From NCBI GenBank assembly GCA_948567375.1, contig OX419762.1, positions 39,785,034 to 39,849,033 of the forward strand: a stretch of 64,000 bases of DNA. The letters run 5' to 3'. The notes below the pieces were generated by a model. The model saw only the letters and a list, made by a program, of their open reading frames with translations, made no database searches and was not told where the DNA came from. This stretch comes from Lunularia cruciata (Eukaryota; Streptophyta; Marchantiopsida; Lunulariales; Lunulariaceae). A program made the position numbers and the translations under genes. The stretch's first letter is position 1; each line of letters starts with the position of its first letter. Of the stretch, positions 1-11,019 are shown piece after piece.

Positions 1-255
1 CCAAAGAAAACCGGAAGTTTCCCCATCTTAACCTCTCACTATCTTTCTTTCTCTCAATTTTTTTCTCTTTTCTTTTCTCTCACTCTATTACTAATAGGGT
101 ATATATAGGACCTACCATCTGAGAATAATCCCTTCTAGGGAACACAAAAGGTTCAGGTTGCTCCAAGATTTCAATAGCAACATCAAATCCTAGAGTGCAT
201 ATTAATCTAACTCTCATGGATAGTTTATCCATAAGTTGAAAGATTATCTCCATCA

Positions 256-893
256 CTAATCTTGAGAACTAGCTGATGAAGGTGGTAGTATTTCTGTAAC
301 TGTACTAAGACTCTCTCCAAGATCCTTCACCAAAGTCTCCAAAATTGCTTTTACCCCACTACACTCATGTCCTATTGGAAGTCCTTCCATTCCACAAACC
401 TCACACAACTCCTTGGTCTTAGATCTTCTCCCTCCTAATCTTGGTGAAGAAGGTCCAACATGCAAACCCAAGTCAAGTAAGCCTCTCCTTTCCCTCAATC
501 TCTTGCTCTCAAAGGTCAATGGACATGAACTTGCCTTATGTCCCTTCTCTCCACATATAAAGCACTTGGACTCACTCTTTCATCCAAGTGGTGTAGGTTT
601 TTGGATCCTCGCAACACTCTCTTCAAATTCTATTGTAAACTCTCTTTTCCTCAAATCCACCCCTAAAATCACCTCAAACCCTTGGAGAACCTTGCATAAT
701 CTCAATTTCCACTCTTGATGACCCTTCATGTTCCCAAGATGAATCTAAACACTCAAACATGCTTTTTGTTGATCTCAAACTCCTCATGCATGAGATCTCC
801 ACTCTGTAGAAATGACCCTTCCTCACAATGTCACTCAAATTTCCCAACCAGTATGTCACAGTCCTCTGAAACTTTTCACACTTGATCATAACT
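256..893 (-). pseudogene. Family A leader ORF (zinc-knuckle protein), broken
   Basis: This is the counterpart of the leader frame at 44220-44717 in copy 2. The C-terminal part (256-519) keeps a Cys-rich segment (CEVCG...GHEC) and a Ser-rich tail. A CX2CX4HX4C knuckle is encoded just upstream, but an in-frame TGA at about 580-582 separates the two halves. The N-terminal part (674-889) is in another frame, with an indel relative to copy 2 near the SSWEH segment. The function is unknown. The zinc knuckle suggests nucleic-acid binding, which is inference. Confidence 0.6.
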
Positions 894-1568
894 CTAGGGT
901 ATCCCTCCTTGCAAAATTTCAGATCTTTTCATCAAGCCATTTGGCCTAGATACCTTTCTATTCAGCACACATATTTCAGATTTGGTCTGAAAACCACCCC
1001 CTCACTTCAAAAACTTGTAACTCCCTGCGCAAGAACGATGTTTCTCTAATTTTTGTGGCAGCAGGTAGGATACAATGCATTGAATTTTCTTGGAAATTTT
1101 CAGGAGAATTCACTGAAAATTGAAGAAATGGCAGACTCTGTACAATTTTCTAGAGAGCATGAAGTTGCGGGAGCACTTTACCCTATCAACTTTCAAAAAT
1201 TCTAGCCCAGTACGCATAGTAGCTCTCACAATAATTTCAAGTGTGCTAACTGAAAGATAACCCAAGCTATCATGTGTAGAAATTTCAAGTCCAGATCTCA
1301 AACTTGAGATTTTGCCAAAAATCACCTTAATGTCCAAAATCTGCAATCCACCTCACACAATCTCTCCAATTCCTCTCATGTGTACAAGATGTACAAAATC
1401 ACCTCAAAGACATCATAATGAACTACAGGGTATACAAATAGATCTTGGTTCTCTAACATAAGTTCAGCCCTCTCCTCTCCTAATGTCTTCTCCAAGTGAG
1501 CTCTCATAGCCTCCTTCTGCCTAATGTAGAAAATTGAACGCGGAATATTATCTTGCCTTCTAGAGAGG

Positions 1569-1585
1569 TCCCGACAACGGAACCA
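1569..1585 (-). other. Primer binding site, tRNA-Asp-like
   Basis: Read on the minus strand, TGGTTCCGTTGTCGGGA lies four bases after the LTR end. It resembles the tRNA-Asp 3' complement used by many plant gypsy elements (TGGCGCCGTTGCCGGGG), with a few changes. It primes minus-strand cDNA synthesis. Confidence 0.7.
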
Positions 1586-1589
1586 AAAA

Positions 1590-2282
1590 TGTGAGCCGGC
1601 CTGTCTCTCACTCAGGATGAACCTTTGATGGCTATTATGGTAGCCCACCATGGACTAAGAAGGCAAGGAACCCCAATTCCATCATACTCCTCCAAGGCTA
1701 ACACTCCAAGACTCAAGACATTTCTCACTAGAGAACTCAATGAGAGAGAGATAGTTGCAAATGAAAGGATGATGAGTACCTCCTCACCCCTTGTTTATAT
1801 ACTTGTGAAATAGTTACGTACCAAAGTTACTAATTACCGTAGTAACTCAAGTTACTAGACTAAAAGTCAAGTAAAGTCAAAAAGTAGAAAGGAATATCCA
1901 TTCACATGGGCATATTCCCCTAAGCATGTGGTCTTATCTTGACCCAACCACTAAGTCAAGGATTCCTTCACATGGGCTATCCTTGGACAAAAGAAGAATC
2001 CAAAACAAAAAGGCTTGCGGGCCCAAGAGTTCTCAACTCTTTTCTCAAAGCCAAACACCTAGGAATAATACCAAGTCAACACACTAAAATCCAAAATAGT
2101 GGTGCTCATCTTTTCTATTTCCTCTAAAGTAAGGTCCACTTTATCTTAGCTATGACTAACTTTAGCTAACCATGACTAATATATAACCATCCTTTATCTC
2201 TATATAAATAATATCTCTTTAAGTACTTGTAATACCAAGCTAAATATCACAATACCACACACATGCACAAATGGGTGTTACA
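1590..2282 (-). repeat. 5' LTR of family A copy 1
   Basis: It starts TGTAACACCC and ends GGCTCACA when read on the minus strand, and matches both LTRs of family A copy 2 (42705-43383 and 49827-50505) along its length. It is followed directly by a tRNA-Asp-like primer site, so it is a 5' LTR. It should hold the U3 promoter and the R and U5 regions. Confidence 0.9.
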
Positions 2283-3341
2283 GGACACATAACAATCATG
2301 GTGTTTGTGGATAAGCTTAGTAAGCAAATCCACTTGGCACCTACTTGTGATACCATAGATGCTCTAACCTTAGTGAAAATCTACTTCAACAATGTTTGCA
2401 AGCATCGTGGGATGCCACTTGTACTCATCTCTAACCGTGATCCTTGATTTACTTAGAAATTTTGGCAAGCACTCTTCCAGATACTTGACACCAAGCTTGC
2501 TTTGTCCACGGCCTCTCATCCTCAAACTGATGGAAAAATTGAACATGAAAATTGTACATTGGAAGATATGTTGTGTGCTTTTGTCAATATCTACCATACC
2601 AATTGGGATGAATGTCTTATAGCTGTAGAATTTGCCTACAACAATTCCAAACAGGCAAGCACCGGATTTTCTCCTTTCTTTCTCAATTTTGGCCAAGATC
2701 CGCTTGTCCTAGATTCTTTTCTTGCTCCTCCTCCATCTCAAGTTCCTCATACTTCAACATTCTTGACCACTATATCCCAATCTCTCCAACAAGCCAAATC
2801 TCACCTCCTTGTTACTCAGAGTCGTCAAAAACAATATGCGGACCACCATTGTTGTGATCTCACCTTTGAAGTCTGTGATAAAGTCATGCTATCCTCTAGT
2901 AATCTCCCTCTCCCCCTTGATACCCAAGTTCATAAACTTACCCCTAATTGGATAGGACACTTTGATCTCATCCAAATTGTCTCTTCTGTTGCTTATCAAC
3001 TTGCCTTGCCTTTTCATATGCGTATCCATCCTATCTTTCATGTTTCCAAGTTGAAACCCTTTGTTCCTAACCCCTCTTCCTTTTCCTCTCAAGTCTAACC
3101 TCCCCTTCCTCTTGTCCTTATCAATGTTCATGAGGAGTACGAAGTTGATTGTATCCTTGCACGTTGCCATATTCAACAAGGCCATCGACAACATACGGAG
3201 TAAAAGGTCCTTTGGAAAGAGTATCCTTTTCATGATGCTACATGAGAACCTCTTTCTCACCTCTAGAATGCACAGACGGCCATCTAGGAGTTCGAAGCTT
3301 CATTGGTGATGAGGATGTCACCAATTAGCGGTGGTGGAATA
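2283..3341 (+). pseudogene. Family B chromovirus pol 3' part: integrase core to chromodomain
   Basis: This is the 3' end of a Ty3/gypsy polyprotein, collinear with 31165-32233. Integrase core pieces are visible: VFVDKLSKQIHL around 2299-2336, SNRDP in place of the usual SDRDP (second catalytic Asp lost), and GKIEHEN with the catalytic Glu. A C-terminal integrase domain follows, and then a chromodomain at about 3124-3265 (EEYEVDCIL, and ATWEP with Trp changed to a stop). In-frame stops lie at 3096-3098, inside the chromodomain and elsewhere, so it cannot make integrase. The 5' part is cut off by the family A insertion at 2282. Chromodomains of this class direct integration to modified chromatin (family knowledge). 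Confidence 0.85.
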
Positions 3342-3707
3342 TGTAACAATACGGAGTTTAACAACAAAGTTAGTAGGGCTAACAAAGTAGAAAATAAGAA
3401 AAATTAGCCTAGAATATTCTAGAAGTATCTAGGAAGCTTCTTGGAAAGCTTCTCAGCTAGCTTAGCTTGCACCTCAAGTAAGTAGCTTCTGAAAGGAAGC
3501 TTCTAGAAGCTTCCAACTAGCTTAGCTTGCACTCCAAGTAGGCAGCTTCTAGAAGGAAGCTTCTTGAGAAGCTTCTCAAGGGGCTTGTATGCTACCTGTA
3601 AATACCAAAGCCAAAGCTCATACTAGGCATTCGGAGTTTCCCTCATTCAAGTGTCCCAATGTGAGCTTCCATTCTCCTATTTCTCTCCTCGGTCTTGGTC
3701 TTTTACA
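3342..3707 (+). repeat. 3' LTR of family B
   Basis: It begins TGTAACAATA right after the pol frame and ends TTTTACA. It matches the LTR at 32234-32636 apart from indels in the middle. The middle is made of imperfect repeats of about 60 bp that contain AGCTTAGCTTGCA and many GAAGCTTC blocks. The sequence right of 3707 is a family A LTR fragment. Confidence 0.85.
3411..3514 (+). promoter_or_regulatory. Heat-shock-element-like arrays in family B LTR
   Basis: At 3411-3425 three inverted 5-bp units (GAA-ta-TTC-ta-GAA) fit the nGAAnnTTCnnGAAn consensus exactly. At 3495-3514 there are four units (GAA-gc-TTC-ta-GAA-gc-TTC). The first array is kept in the other LTR copy at 32302-32316. HSEs bind heat-shock factors, and plant LTR elements driven by them are known (ONSEN in Arabidopsis). 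Activity here is inference. Confidence 0.6.
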
Positions 3708-4114
3708 TTACTCCTCCAAGACACAAATCATTGCTCACTAGAGGATTCAATGAGAGAGAGATAGTTGCAAATGAAAAGATGATGAGTAACTCCTCACCCT
3801 TAGTTTATATACTTGTGAAATAGTTACACATCAAAGTTACTAATTATTGTAGTAACTCAAGTTACTAGGCTAAAAGTCAAATAAAGTCTAAAGTCTAAAG
3901 TCTAAAGGAATATCCATACTCATGGTAATATTCTCCTAAGCATGTGGTCTTATCTTGACCTAATTACTAAGTCAAGGATTCCTTCACATGAGCTATCCTT
4001 GGATTATAGAAGAATCTAAAACAAAAAGGCTTGTGGGTCCAAGAGTTCTTAACTCTTTCCTCAAAGCCAAACACCTAAGAATAATACCAAGTCAATCTAT
4101 TAGAATCCAAAATA
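3708..4114 (-). repeat. Family A LTR fragment
   Basis: Read on the minus strand this matches the U3-to-R part of the family A LTR (for example the AAGTTACTA and GTCAAGGATTCCTTCACATG blocks). Both LTR ends are missing: it abuts the family B LTR at 3707 and a family E pol remnant near 4115. It contains a short AAAGTCT tandem run at about 3885-3905, where other copies have a different number of GACTTTA units. Confidence 0.8.
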
Positions 4115-5313
4115 TATATTCTGAAACTTGAATGTATTCTGAAATTTGATATTAGGATGAACAACATCCAACTAATCCACTAGCTATGCACTACAAATGT
4201 GTAGTGGATTTGGTTACAATGCCTATTGGTGTATGAAATGCGTACTCAGCATTGGCACAAGAAGATTTATCTATCCAAGTAGAAAGGAGAGCTTTGTGGA
4301 AAAAATCCACCAAAGGTATTTGTAGGTTTCTTTTGGAAGATGTAATTTGTCAATAAAATTATGTAGGGAAAATCATAGTAAATTGTGGATAATTAGACAC
4401 TCATGAGGCTAGGGAGTTTCTTGAGAAGTGTGGGGTTAAGGTAGCACTCACTATGACTTACAATTCAAAAGGAAGTGCCAAGAGCAAGCAAGGCCATCCT
4501 CTAGTAGTGAAGGATACTGTTAAGGCTTGTAGAGGAAGAGCAAGGGAATGACCAATGATGTTGCGATTTGCATTATGGACCCATAATGCAAATAGAAACA
4601 TCCTTGGTCACACCACTGCTAGCATGCTTCTACTATGAGTGATCACACTACTCATAGCTTGCTTATTGGGTTTATGCCAACAAAGCTAATGCAAGGAAAA
4701 AAGCCAATCATGCCTATCAAGGATCATGTGCACACATGGAGTGTACTAGTGTGGGAAGATAATCTTACAAAAGCAAGGAAAAAAGCCAATCATGCCTATC
4801 AAGGATCATGTGCACACATAGAGTGTACTAGTATGGGAAGATAATCTCACTAAAGAAGAATTGTTAGCCTTGCACATTCATCAATTGGAGAGACAACATG
4901 AGGATGTAGAGCTTGCATTGGAGAGACTTAAGAAATCATGTTTAAAGAATAAGGAAAGATTTGACCAGTAGCATTGGTTGAGACCTAAGAAAATTAAAGA
5001 AGGAGACTAGGTGTTGGTATACGACAATGGCCTTGAAAACCAACATGGAGCTCTAAGGAGGTTCTCTCAACAGTTTGGACCGTATGTTGTGGAAATTGCC
5101 TATGATAATGCTACATACTCCTTGAGAGAATTGGATAGAACTAGGTTGAAAGTACCAATGGCCAGGAAACATGTGAAAATCTTTAAGAGACATAAGAAGG
5201 AAATAGACATGGAGAAGATTGAGGATGAGTCCAATATCCTAAGTGACAATGAAAGCTTGGGACTAAAGATAATAGAAGAAGAGATCATGGATGAGCAAGA
5301 GATTTCTGTTTAG
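4115..5313 (+). pseudogene. Family E gypsy pol remnant: integrase core and C-terminal domain
   Basis: The first part decodes to a diverged integrase core (VDLVTMP near 4206, then HEAREFLEKCGVK and a YNSKGSAKSKQGH block near 4450-4530). After an internal duplication at 4691-4854, the frame from about 4855 gives the arginine- and lysine-rich linker. A final open stretch, 5011-5313, carries the GPY/F-like module (FGPYVVEIAYDNATYSLREL) and an acidic tail. Stops and a frame change make it non-functional. It is a different lineage from families A, B, C and F. No chromodomain is seen at its end. Confidence 0.75.
4691..4854 (+). repeat. 82-bp tandem duplication inside family E pol
   Basis: Two near-identical units start at 4691 and 4773, each beginning GCAAGGAAAAAAGCC. 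The unit length of 82 is not a multiple of three, so the duplication breaks the reading frame. Confidence 0.9.
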
Positions 5314-5365
5314 CACTAACACAACTTGTACATTCCAAAAGATGCACAAGTTTAGAGGAGGCGGA

Positions 5366-6918
5366 TGTCATGTTGTGGTTTGGCTACTACGGGAATTACC
5401 TATGTGTGTCTTTATGATAGATATTTTATCTAAAGTGTACCATATGGTGCACACGTGTCCATGTTAGTAATCCAATGCCCTCTAGTTTTGTTTGTCATTC
5501 TAACCTTATATTGAGTCCTTTTGTTTGTTTTTCAAGGTTTTAGTTTCATCCAATATGATTTTAGTAGTTTCATCTATTTCATTTTGGTTCTTTAAGTAGT
5601 GTTTAGAAGGGCTATGACTCTATGGAATTTAGTTGTGAAAGGAGATAAATAGGAAAAAAGTCCCTCCATTTTGGTTGGTCCATGTAGAACATATCATGGT
5701 CCTTAGTTCATGAGGGTTTTTAGGGGCTTTTTGGGAGGGAGGTTCTCCACATATGGGGACAATTGGATTTGGTCACGAGAGAGATCAAGGGTGGCTTTCT
5801 CATCTTCAAAAGGAAATGAAGACAAAAGAAGGAAAGAAAGAACAAGAAAAGGGGAGCAAAAGGTCTGGAGTTTTATGGGCTGTGGACTGAAAGGATATCA
5901 GGAAATGAAGGCAGGAAAGGAAATTGGTAGGGAGGAAAGGAAATAGAAGGCAGAGAGGAAAAAGGAAATCAGCAAAGATAAGGAAACAAAGGCAGGAATG
6001 GGAATCAAAGCAACATGAAAGGAAATAAGCAGTAGGAAAGGAAATTGAAGGACATGAAAGGAAATTGGAAGGAAGAGAAAAGATCAGGAAACAAAGGCAA
6101 GGGAAGGAAACAAAAGTAAAGAGAAGAAAAGGAAATGAGGGCAAAAACGGAAGGAGAAATCAAAAAGGAAAGGAGAAACTAGGGGCAGATTAGAAAAACT
6201 AGAGCAGAAAGGAAGGAAGAGGAGGGAGGACTTGGGAGCTCCGGCTGCTGCAACTAATGTTGTGCAAAAGGCTGGTGGTCATAATTGTGGGTGTTCTCTT
6301 TTTTGCATGGCCTGTGCATTGGATTTTCTTTTCAAATTGTCGAGAGGAGATTGGATTTAGCTTATAGTTGAGTGAGGAGAGTGTGTGGATAAAGGGAATT
6401 GAAGTTGAGTGGCATAGAAGGGAATCTATTTTGAAGAAGAGAATTCAAAGACAACCTGGTCAATTACCAAACTGCCACTCTATGTAAGTTTTGATGTTCC
6501 AGTTGAGGAGATATGCCTACCCAAAACTGGGAGGTCTATTGTCTCCACAAAATTTATCGACTGTGTGATTTGGCTCATCATCTGCTCAGTGGCAAATGTG
6601 AAGGAACTAAGCATAGGGTAGTGAAGCTCATGTGATGGGATATAATTTGGACTCAAGAATCACTCATATCTATACAATAAAGGTGAAGTTCTGGATGATC
6701 AAATTTAAGTTCCAGGTTCTGGTTTTCTTTTAATGTGCTAAGCATTGATAACTACTGTTTAGTTGATGCGTGAATTTCTTGGTCAGACCTTTTAGGATTC
6801 TTGTGATAGGGTTTAGGATGAAGCTTGTTTAGTTCACATTATTCAAGTTCAAGGTGATATGCTAAATGTAAGCGACTTGTCATAAGGATTACACTACATA
6901 CCACTTTGTGTCACAACA
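5366..6918 (+). repeat. Possible 3' LTR of family E
   Basis: A purine-rich stretch, TTTAGAGGAGGCGGA (5351-5365), directly follows the family E pol stop region and precedes TGTCATGTTGTGG, as a polypurine tract precedes an LTR. A plausible end is GTGTCACAACA near 6918, but no second copy is in the window, so the right border is a guess. The interior holds a long purine-only zone (see 5800-6230). The short open frames in it have no recognisable homology. Confidence 0.35.
5800..6230 (+). other. Long purine-biased tract (GGAAA-rich)
   Basis: The plus strand is almost entirely A and G for more than 400 bases, built of irregular GGAAAGGAAA, AGGAAATGAAGGCA and similar blocks with few pyrimidines. 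No coding pattern is convincing on either strand. Such tracts can form triplex structures, which is inference. Confidence 0.7.
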
Positions 6919-7084
6919 TTTAAAAGATCTAGGAAAGAAATCATGTTGGACCTTACAAGTTGGACTTGGAAATCAAAGTAAGTTGGTTTAGGGTGGCTCC
7001 AATGATAGTTACACACGTATCAAGTTTCACCTTGTCCACTATAGCTAAATGAAAGGTGTATTCCCAAGCAAGTCATCATATGAC

Positions 7085-7707
7085 ACCGGTATGGAAACCT
7101 ATTGCCCGCTCTCTCTCATTAGCATTGGGTTCCACCAACTATTGTAATTGTGAGTCCCAAACAAGTCCAAGATCTCTCTCCTTATAAGCATGGGAGGTTA
7201 GGAAACTCATGAGTGTAGGTAAAGCAACTCTAGGTTTCCCAACAAGGTTCACCACTACCATCAATCATTCTCACCATCTGAGACTAGCATCCAACATCTA
7301 GAATATCATTGACAATAAAGTGGGCTAGTCGTTGAATCTCATCATATGCACATTGTAAAATCTCTCTATGTAAGAGATGTCTACCAAAGATGAAGATGAT
7401 GAGCCCATGATCCAACTTAAGCTATATAAAAAACATGGCAAGTCCAATCCAAGACCAAAATTGATGTGTACTTGCTACTTCTTGTGTGCAAGGATCACCC
7501 GTCAAAAGGACATTCTCCAAAATGTATGTTGGAGAAACTACCTAATGAACCTAGAGATGTTGTAACATATATAAAATCTCCCAAAATTTACCCAAATGGG
7601 GATCCTATAGACCTTAGACTTGTTTGGTATGGGAATATCCTTGACATGGCCATCCAAAAATCACCAAATGAATGGTACTATATCTCTCCAAATCCTTTTA
7701 TGGTATA
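7085..7707 (-). pseudogene. C5 DNA methyltransferase remnant, motifs IV to IX (family C copy 3)
   Basis: It is collinear with about 52965-53580 of the + strand copy. Read on the minus strand it still shows motif IV as VIFGWPCQG (catalytic Cys retained, near 7650) and motif VI as LENV (near 7515), followed by the degenerate VIII region. The N-terminal motif I portion is missing, and indels and stops break the frame, so it is a fossil. It is useful for showing that DNMT is a stable part of this element family and not a one-off capture. Confidence 0.75.
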
Positions 7708-7857
7708 GATATGAGTCCACCAATTTTGAAACAACAAATGAAGGTGGACCAATTGGCTGAGGTACCAATCTAGGAACCAAAAATCCAAGGTTTAAACCCT
7801 ATTGTGTACAATCCTAAAGGACTGGCTAATTTTTCCAAAAGACTACCACAAAACCAT

Positions 7858-8110
7858 CTAAGCTAACCTCATTCCGACAAGTTAGCTCTTTTAGGCCTTC
7901 ATAGCCTCTCTAGCCCAAAACTCTATGCCTTGAAGCCATTTAAGCTAGCTAGGCTCATGCAAGCAAGTTGGCTCTTCTTGGCACCTTTAGGCATTAATAG
8001 CCTCTCTAACCCACAACTCTATACCTTGAAGCCATCTACACTAGCTAGCCTCATGCTAGCAAGTTTGCCCTCGGTTGCTTCTTTAGTCCATAACTTTGTG
8101 CCTCAAAGTC
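7858..8110 (-). repeat. Three imperfect 80-100 bp tandem repeats in family C LTR
   Basis: Blocks beginning AAGCTAACCTC, AAGCTAGCTAGGCTC and ACACTAGCTAGCCTC follow one another, each with a following CTCTATGCCTTGAAGCC or similar segment. The other C copies show one such block, so this is a local expansion. Confidence 0.6.
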
Positions 8111-9231
8111 TCTAAAGCCAAATAAGAACTTTCTTTTTGCCACATCAAACACTCTCCAATCTGGCTAACCTTTTCCAAATCTAACACATCTCCAAATCTA
8201 GCCAACTTTTGCTAACTTGACCTATGAACCTCTCCAATCTGGTTAACCTTTGCTAACTTGATGTCTGAACTTAGCCGACCTCCACCAACTCAAATGTCCA
8301 AATTAGGTCAATCCTCTACTAACTTGATAGAAATCCAAGCCTTTTGCCAATTAGGAGTTTGTGTAACCTCCACCAAATTTGGCACACGTCTAAATTTGGT
8401 TGACCTTTGCCAAGTCAAACCTCCAAATCATGCAATCCTCCACCAACTTGATAGATCTCCAAGTCTTTTGCCAATCTGGAGAACCCCTAAATCCTTTGCT
8501 AAAATAACCCAATCTTTCCAATTTAGGAAATAGGGAATTCCAATCCTCAATTTGACCTTAATTTCATAGAATTTGAGCACACCATCCACTCAATTCTCAA
8601 CTTGATCGTCAATCTATAGCCAATTCCACAATGCACACAATCTACTCAATTTAAATCAAAATCAAATAAAAATAATCAAAGGTTCCATCAATCAAGAAGT
8701 GCTTTTGTACATCATTTGCTCAATTTTTAATCTATAGCAAATTCCATAATGCACACAATCCATTCAACTAAAATCAAAATCATGTAATAACAATTGAAGG
8801 TACTATTAATTGCACCAAGCTTGGAGATACCACCAACACCCATAGTTTCTTGCACTTGATTTCTCCTTAATGCACACTTCTCTAATGTGATTAGTTTGAT
8901 CACACACTCAAATCAAATCAGAAACTCAACACTCAACTCTATGTATTACCAACAATGAGCATTGATTACATTGTCAAGCCATACCCACTATTATGCATAT
9001 AAACATCACTACACAACATACATAATTTTCTACATCATACACAAAAGAAGCACAAATCATGCATAAGTCATACATGAACTCTAAAGTGCAACAATAATCA
9101 GTTCATTCTTCCACTCGAATCACACTCAATCAGATTGATACTCGATCCTTCACTTAACAATTTACCAATAATCAAGCACTAATTATGGTCAAGTCACACC
9201 CACTCTAGCTAAGAGACTCCAAGTAATGTTG

Positions 9232-9795
9232 TTATGTTGTGGTTTGCATAACTAGTAAAAAGGAGTTTAGTATAGTTTATCTCCACATTGTTGGAGTAGA
9301 TTTTAGAACAAATCCCACGGTTGAAGTATTGCCATGTGAGCAATGTATGTAAGTCTCCATGACTGGCCACATGGATAATGGTCTTGTACTCTTTGAGTGC
9401 TCTTATGTATATAGTTGGTGGAGCGTTGATAGATTGGTGTGTTTTAGTTTTAGGAGTCTTGAGCAAGAGGACAACGTGGAGAGTGTGAGGGTTGTAGTAG
9501 AGCGTGGGTGCTAGAGCACCAAGAGGAAGCACTTAAGTAGGAGATGTCATGTGCTCCTAATGTATTATTCTTGAATCCTTTTCTTATCAAGCTTCAGATT
9601 CTAAATCATGATGAACTTAGATTGGATGGTCATGCAATTTGGAGCTGCATTCATGGAGTCAATGATGGAAAGCCCGAATCCAATTGTTCTTCCTATGCTT
9701 ACTTATGCGTAGGTTGGTGACTTGAAAATCTATGTGCTATTATAAATTGAGAACGACTTGATGTTGTCCAATGGCTTCAAGTTGGAGTTGTGGGG
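9232..9795. other. No gene recognised
   Basis: The sequence begins TGTTATGTTGTGGTTTGC, similar over its first 17 bases to the supposed family E LTR start at 5366, and then diverges. No long frame fits any retroelement or host protein I can name. It forms the left flank of the family D insertion at 9796. Confidence 0.4.
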
Positions 9796-10518
9796 TGTGG
9801 TACACACATTTTTCATTTTGGATAAGTTTCAAAGAAGAAGTGCATTACTGAAACCAAATTGAACACAAATGGAGAAGAAACAATGAGAAACATGTATTTT
9901 GATTTGACCCAAAGAAGTTGAATTTGTGTTAGAGGAAGAAGGACTCAGATTGGATCAGATCCAAAGAAGCTTAATTCATGTCAAAGGGAGAGGAGGAAGG
10001 AGGTCAGACGCCAAAAGAAGGTACTTTGCATCGAAATGAAGGTTGTAGGTCGGGATTAGTGCGGGGGCCATATCTTAATGACCACATGTCCAAATCATGT
10101 TTGCTATGTCTCGTTGAAAGCATCTTGTTTAGGGCTTTTCATTGCCACCAAAATTGTAAAGTTTAGAGGTTTTTAGTAGAAGTTACAAGCATTTGAAATT
10201 TTGGGAGTAGATGTATAAAGTAATTTAGTGTCTTCGGGTTCACAGTACTTCAGGTCTATGTTCTTCGGGTTTGTACTACTTTGGGTTAGAAGTTTCTTTG
10301 CCTTAGGATGAAGGTGACTAGATCTGAGGTAGTCGGACCGCAAAGTGCAGTGAAGGTGACTTGGGGAGTCTTGCCAGAGGCATCAGAGGAAGTTAGCATA
10401 GGGAAAGAAGATATTTATGATACCCATGACTTCAATTTCTGTTTTGATTGAAGATAAGATAGGATTAGAAGAGAAATAGTAGTAGTGAATGAACCTAAAG
10501 TGCAAGATCAGATAGTAA

Positions 10519-10894
10519 ATGTCTTTAGGTCAGTTACATGAGTGCTTAGGGGAAATTGGGTTACAAATTGAAGCCGTAGATAGCGTACCTATGCTTTCAA
10601 TTACAATTCTTGATAAGGATGTAGTAGAATTAGCAAAGGAATTGATAGTAGTTAGACCCAAAGTAAGAGAAGTAGGAGTGCAAGTGTCTTTGGATTTGAC
10701 ACTTGACATTAGAGAGGAGTGGGTTAGAAGATACGGAAGTAAATAGATTACCTATGAGTTTAATTGTAGATCAAGAAAAAGAAGTGTTAGAATTGGTAGA
10801 AGAATTGGTAGTTGGTAAACCCAAAGATAGAGTAGTATGTGAGGTTACTTCAAGATTGGAAGCCAAAGTCAAAGTAGACATTGGATTGGAGTAG
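10519..10894 (+). pseudogene. Family D protein, C-terminal remnant
   Basis: Two overlapping frames (10519-10746 and 10703-10894) encode acidic, Val- and Glu-rich sequence ending EVT...KVDIGLE. This corresponds to the C-terminus of the longer protein in copies 3 and 4 (ending EVDIGSD or EVDIGSE). A frameshift near 10700-10740 separates them. Function is not recognised. The N-terminal and coiled-coil parts of the long form are missing here. Confidence 0.5.
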
Positions 10895-11011
10895 TAACAA
10901 TTTTGAGATTTAAAGCGGTAGATATGAAGAGGTGCCTTATCATTTTGGATCTACAGGTAGGAAGAGTTGTTAGGAAATGGTATAGATGTTAGTAACTATC
11001 GATTGCTCTAC

Positions 11012-11019
11012 TATTTAAA
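11012..11019 (+). promoter_or_regulatory. TATA-like box of family D unit
   Basis: TATTTAAA is followed by GGAGGCATTTG. The same context is present at 20517 (copy 2) and, on the minus strand, at about 36856-36862 (copy 3). In copy 4 it has decayed to TACTTAAG. Its place toward the 3' end of the unit fits a U3-R-U5 layout. Confidence 0.5.

Larger units (their letters stand above)
1..2282 (-). mobile_element. Ty3/gypsy family A, copy 1 (5' end only; continues past window start)
   Basis: On the minus strand this reads 5' LTR (2282-1590), primer binding site, untranslated leader with a broken zinc-knuckle frame, and the first codons of gag (start codon complementary to 24-26). It is collinear with the nearly intact copy at 42705-44985. 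The rest of gag and pol would lie to the left of the window. The element is inserted in the integrase region of a family B chromovirus, whose sequence resumes at 2283. It is older than copy 2: several frameshifts and a stop interrupt the leader frame, and the LTR is 693 rather than 679 bp. Confidence 0.9.
7085..9231 (-). mobile_element. Family C (DNMT retrotransposon) copy 3, deletion derivative
   Basis: On the minus strand, LTR-type sequence (9231 down to about 7730, collinear with 28690-27790) joins directly to the DNMT catalytic region (7707-7085). The gag and protease portions present in the other copies are absent, and the RT part is also absent. CG sites of the + strand copy appear here as TG or CA. 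The left neighbour is the presumed family E LTR and the right neighbour is unrecognised sequence. Confidence 0.8.

Noticed and set aside
5806-6144. Phe/Leu/Ser-rich minus-strand protein that looks like a membrane protein
   Set aside because: It is only the pyrimidine complement of the purine tract. Low-complexity sequence with no start or stop logic.
9209-9532. 107-codon open stretch on the minus strand
   Set aside because: No homology to any retroelement or host family I recognise, and it straddles the border of the family C fragment.
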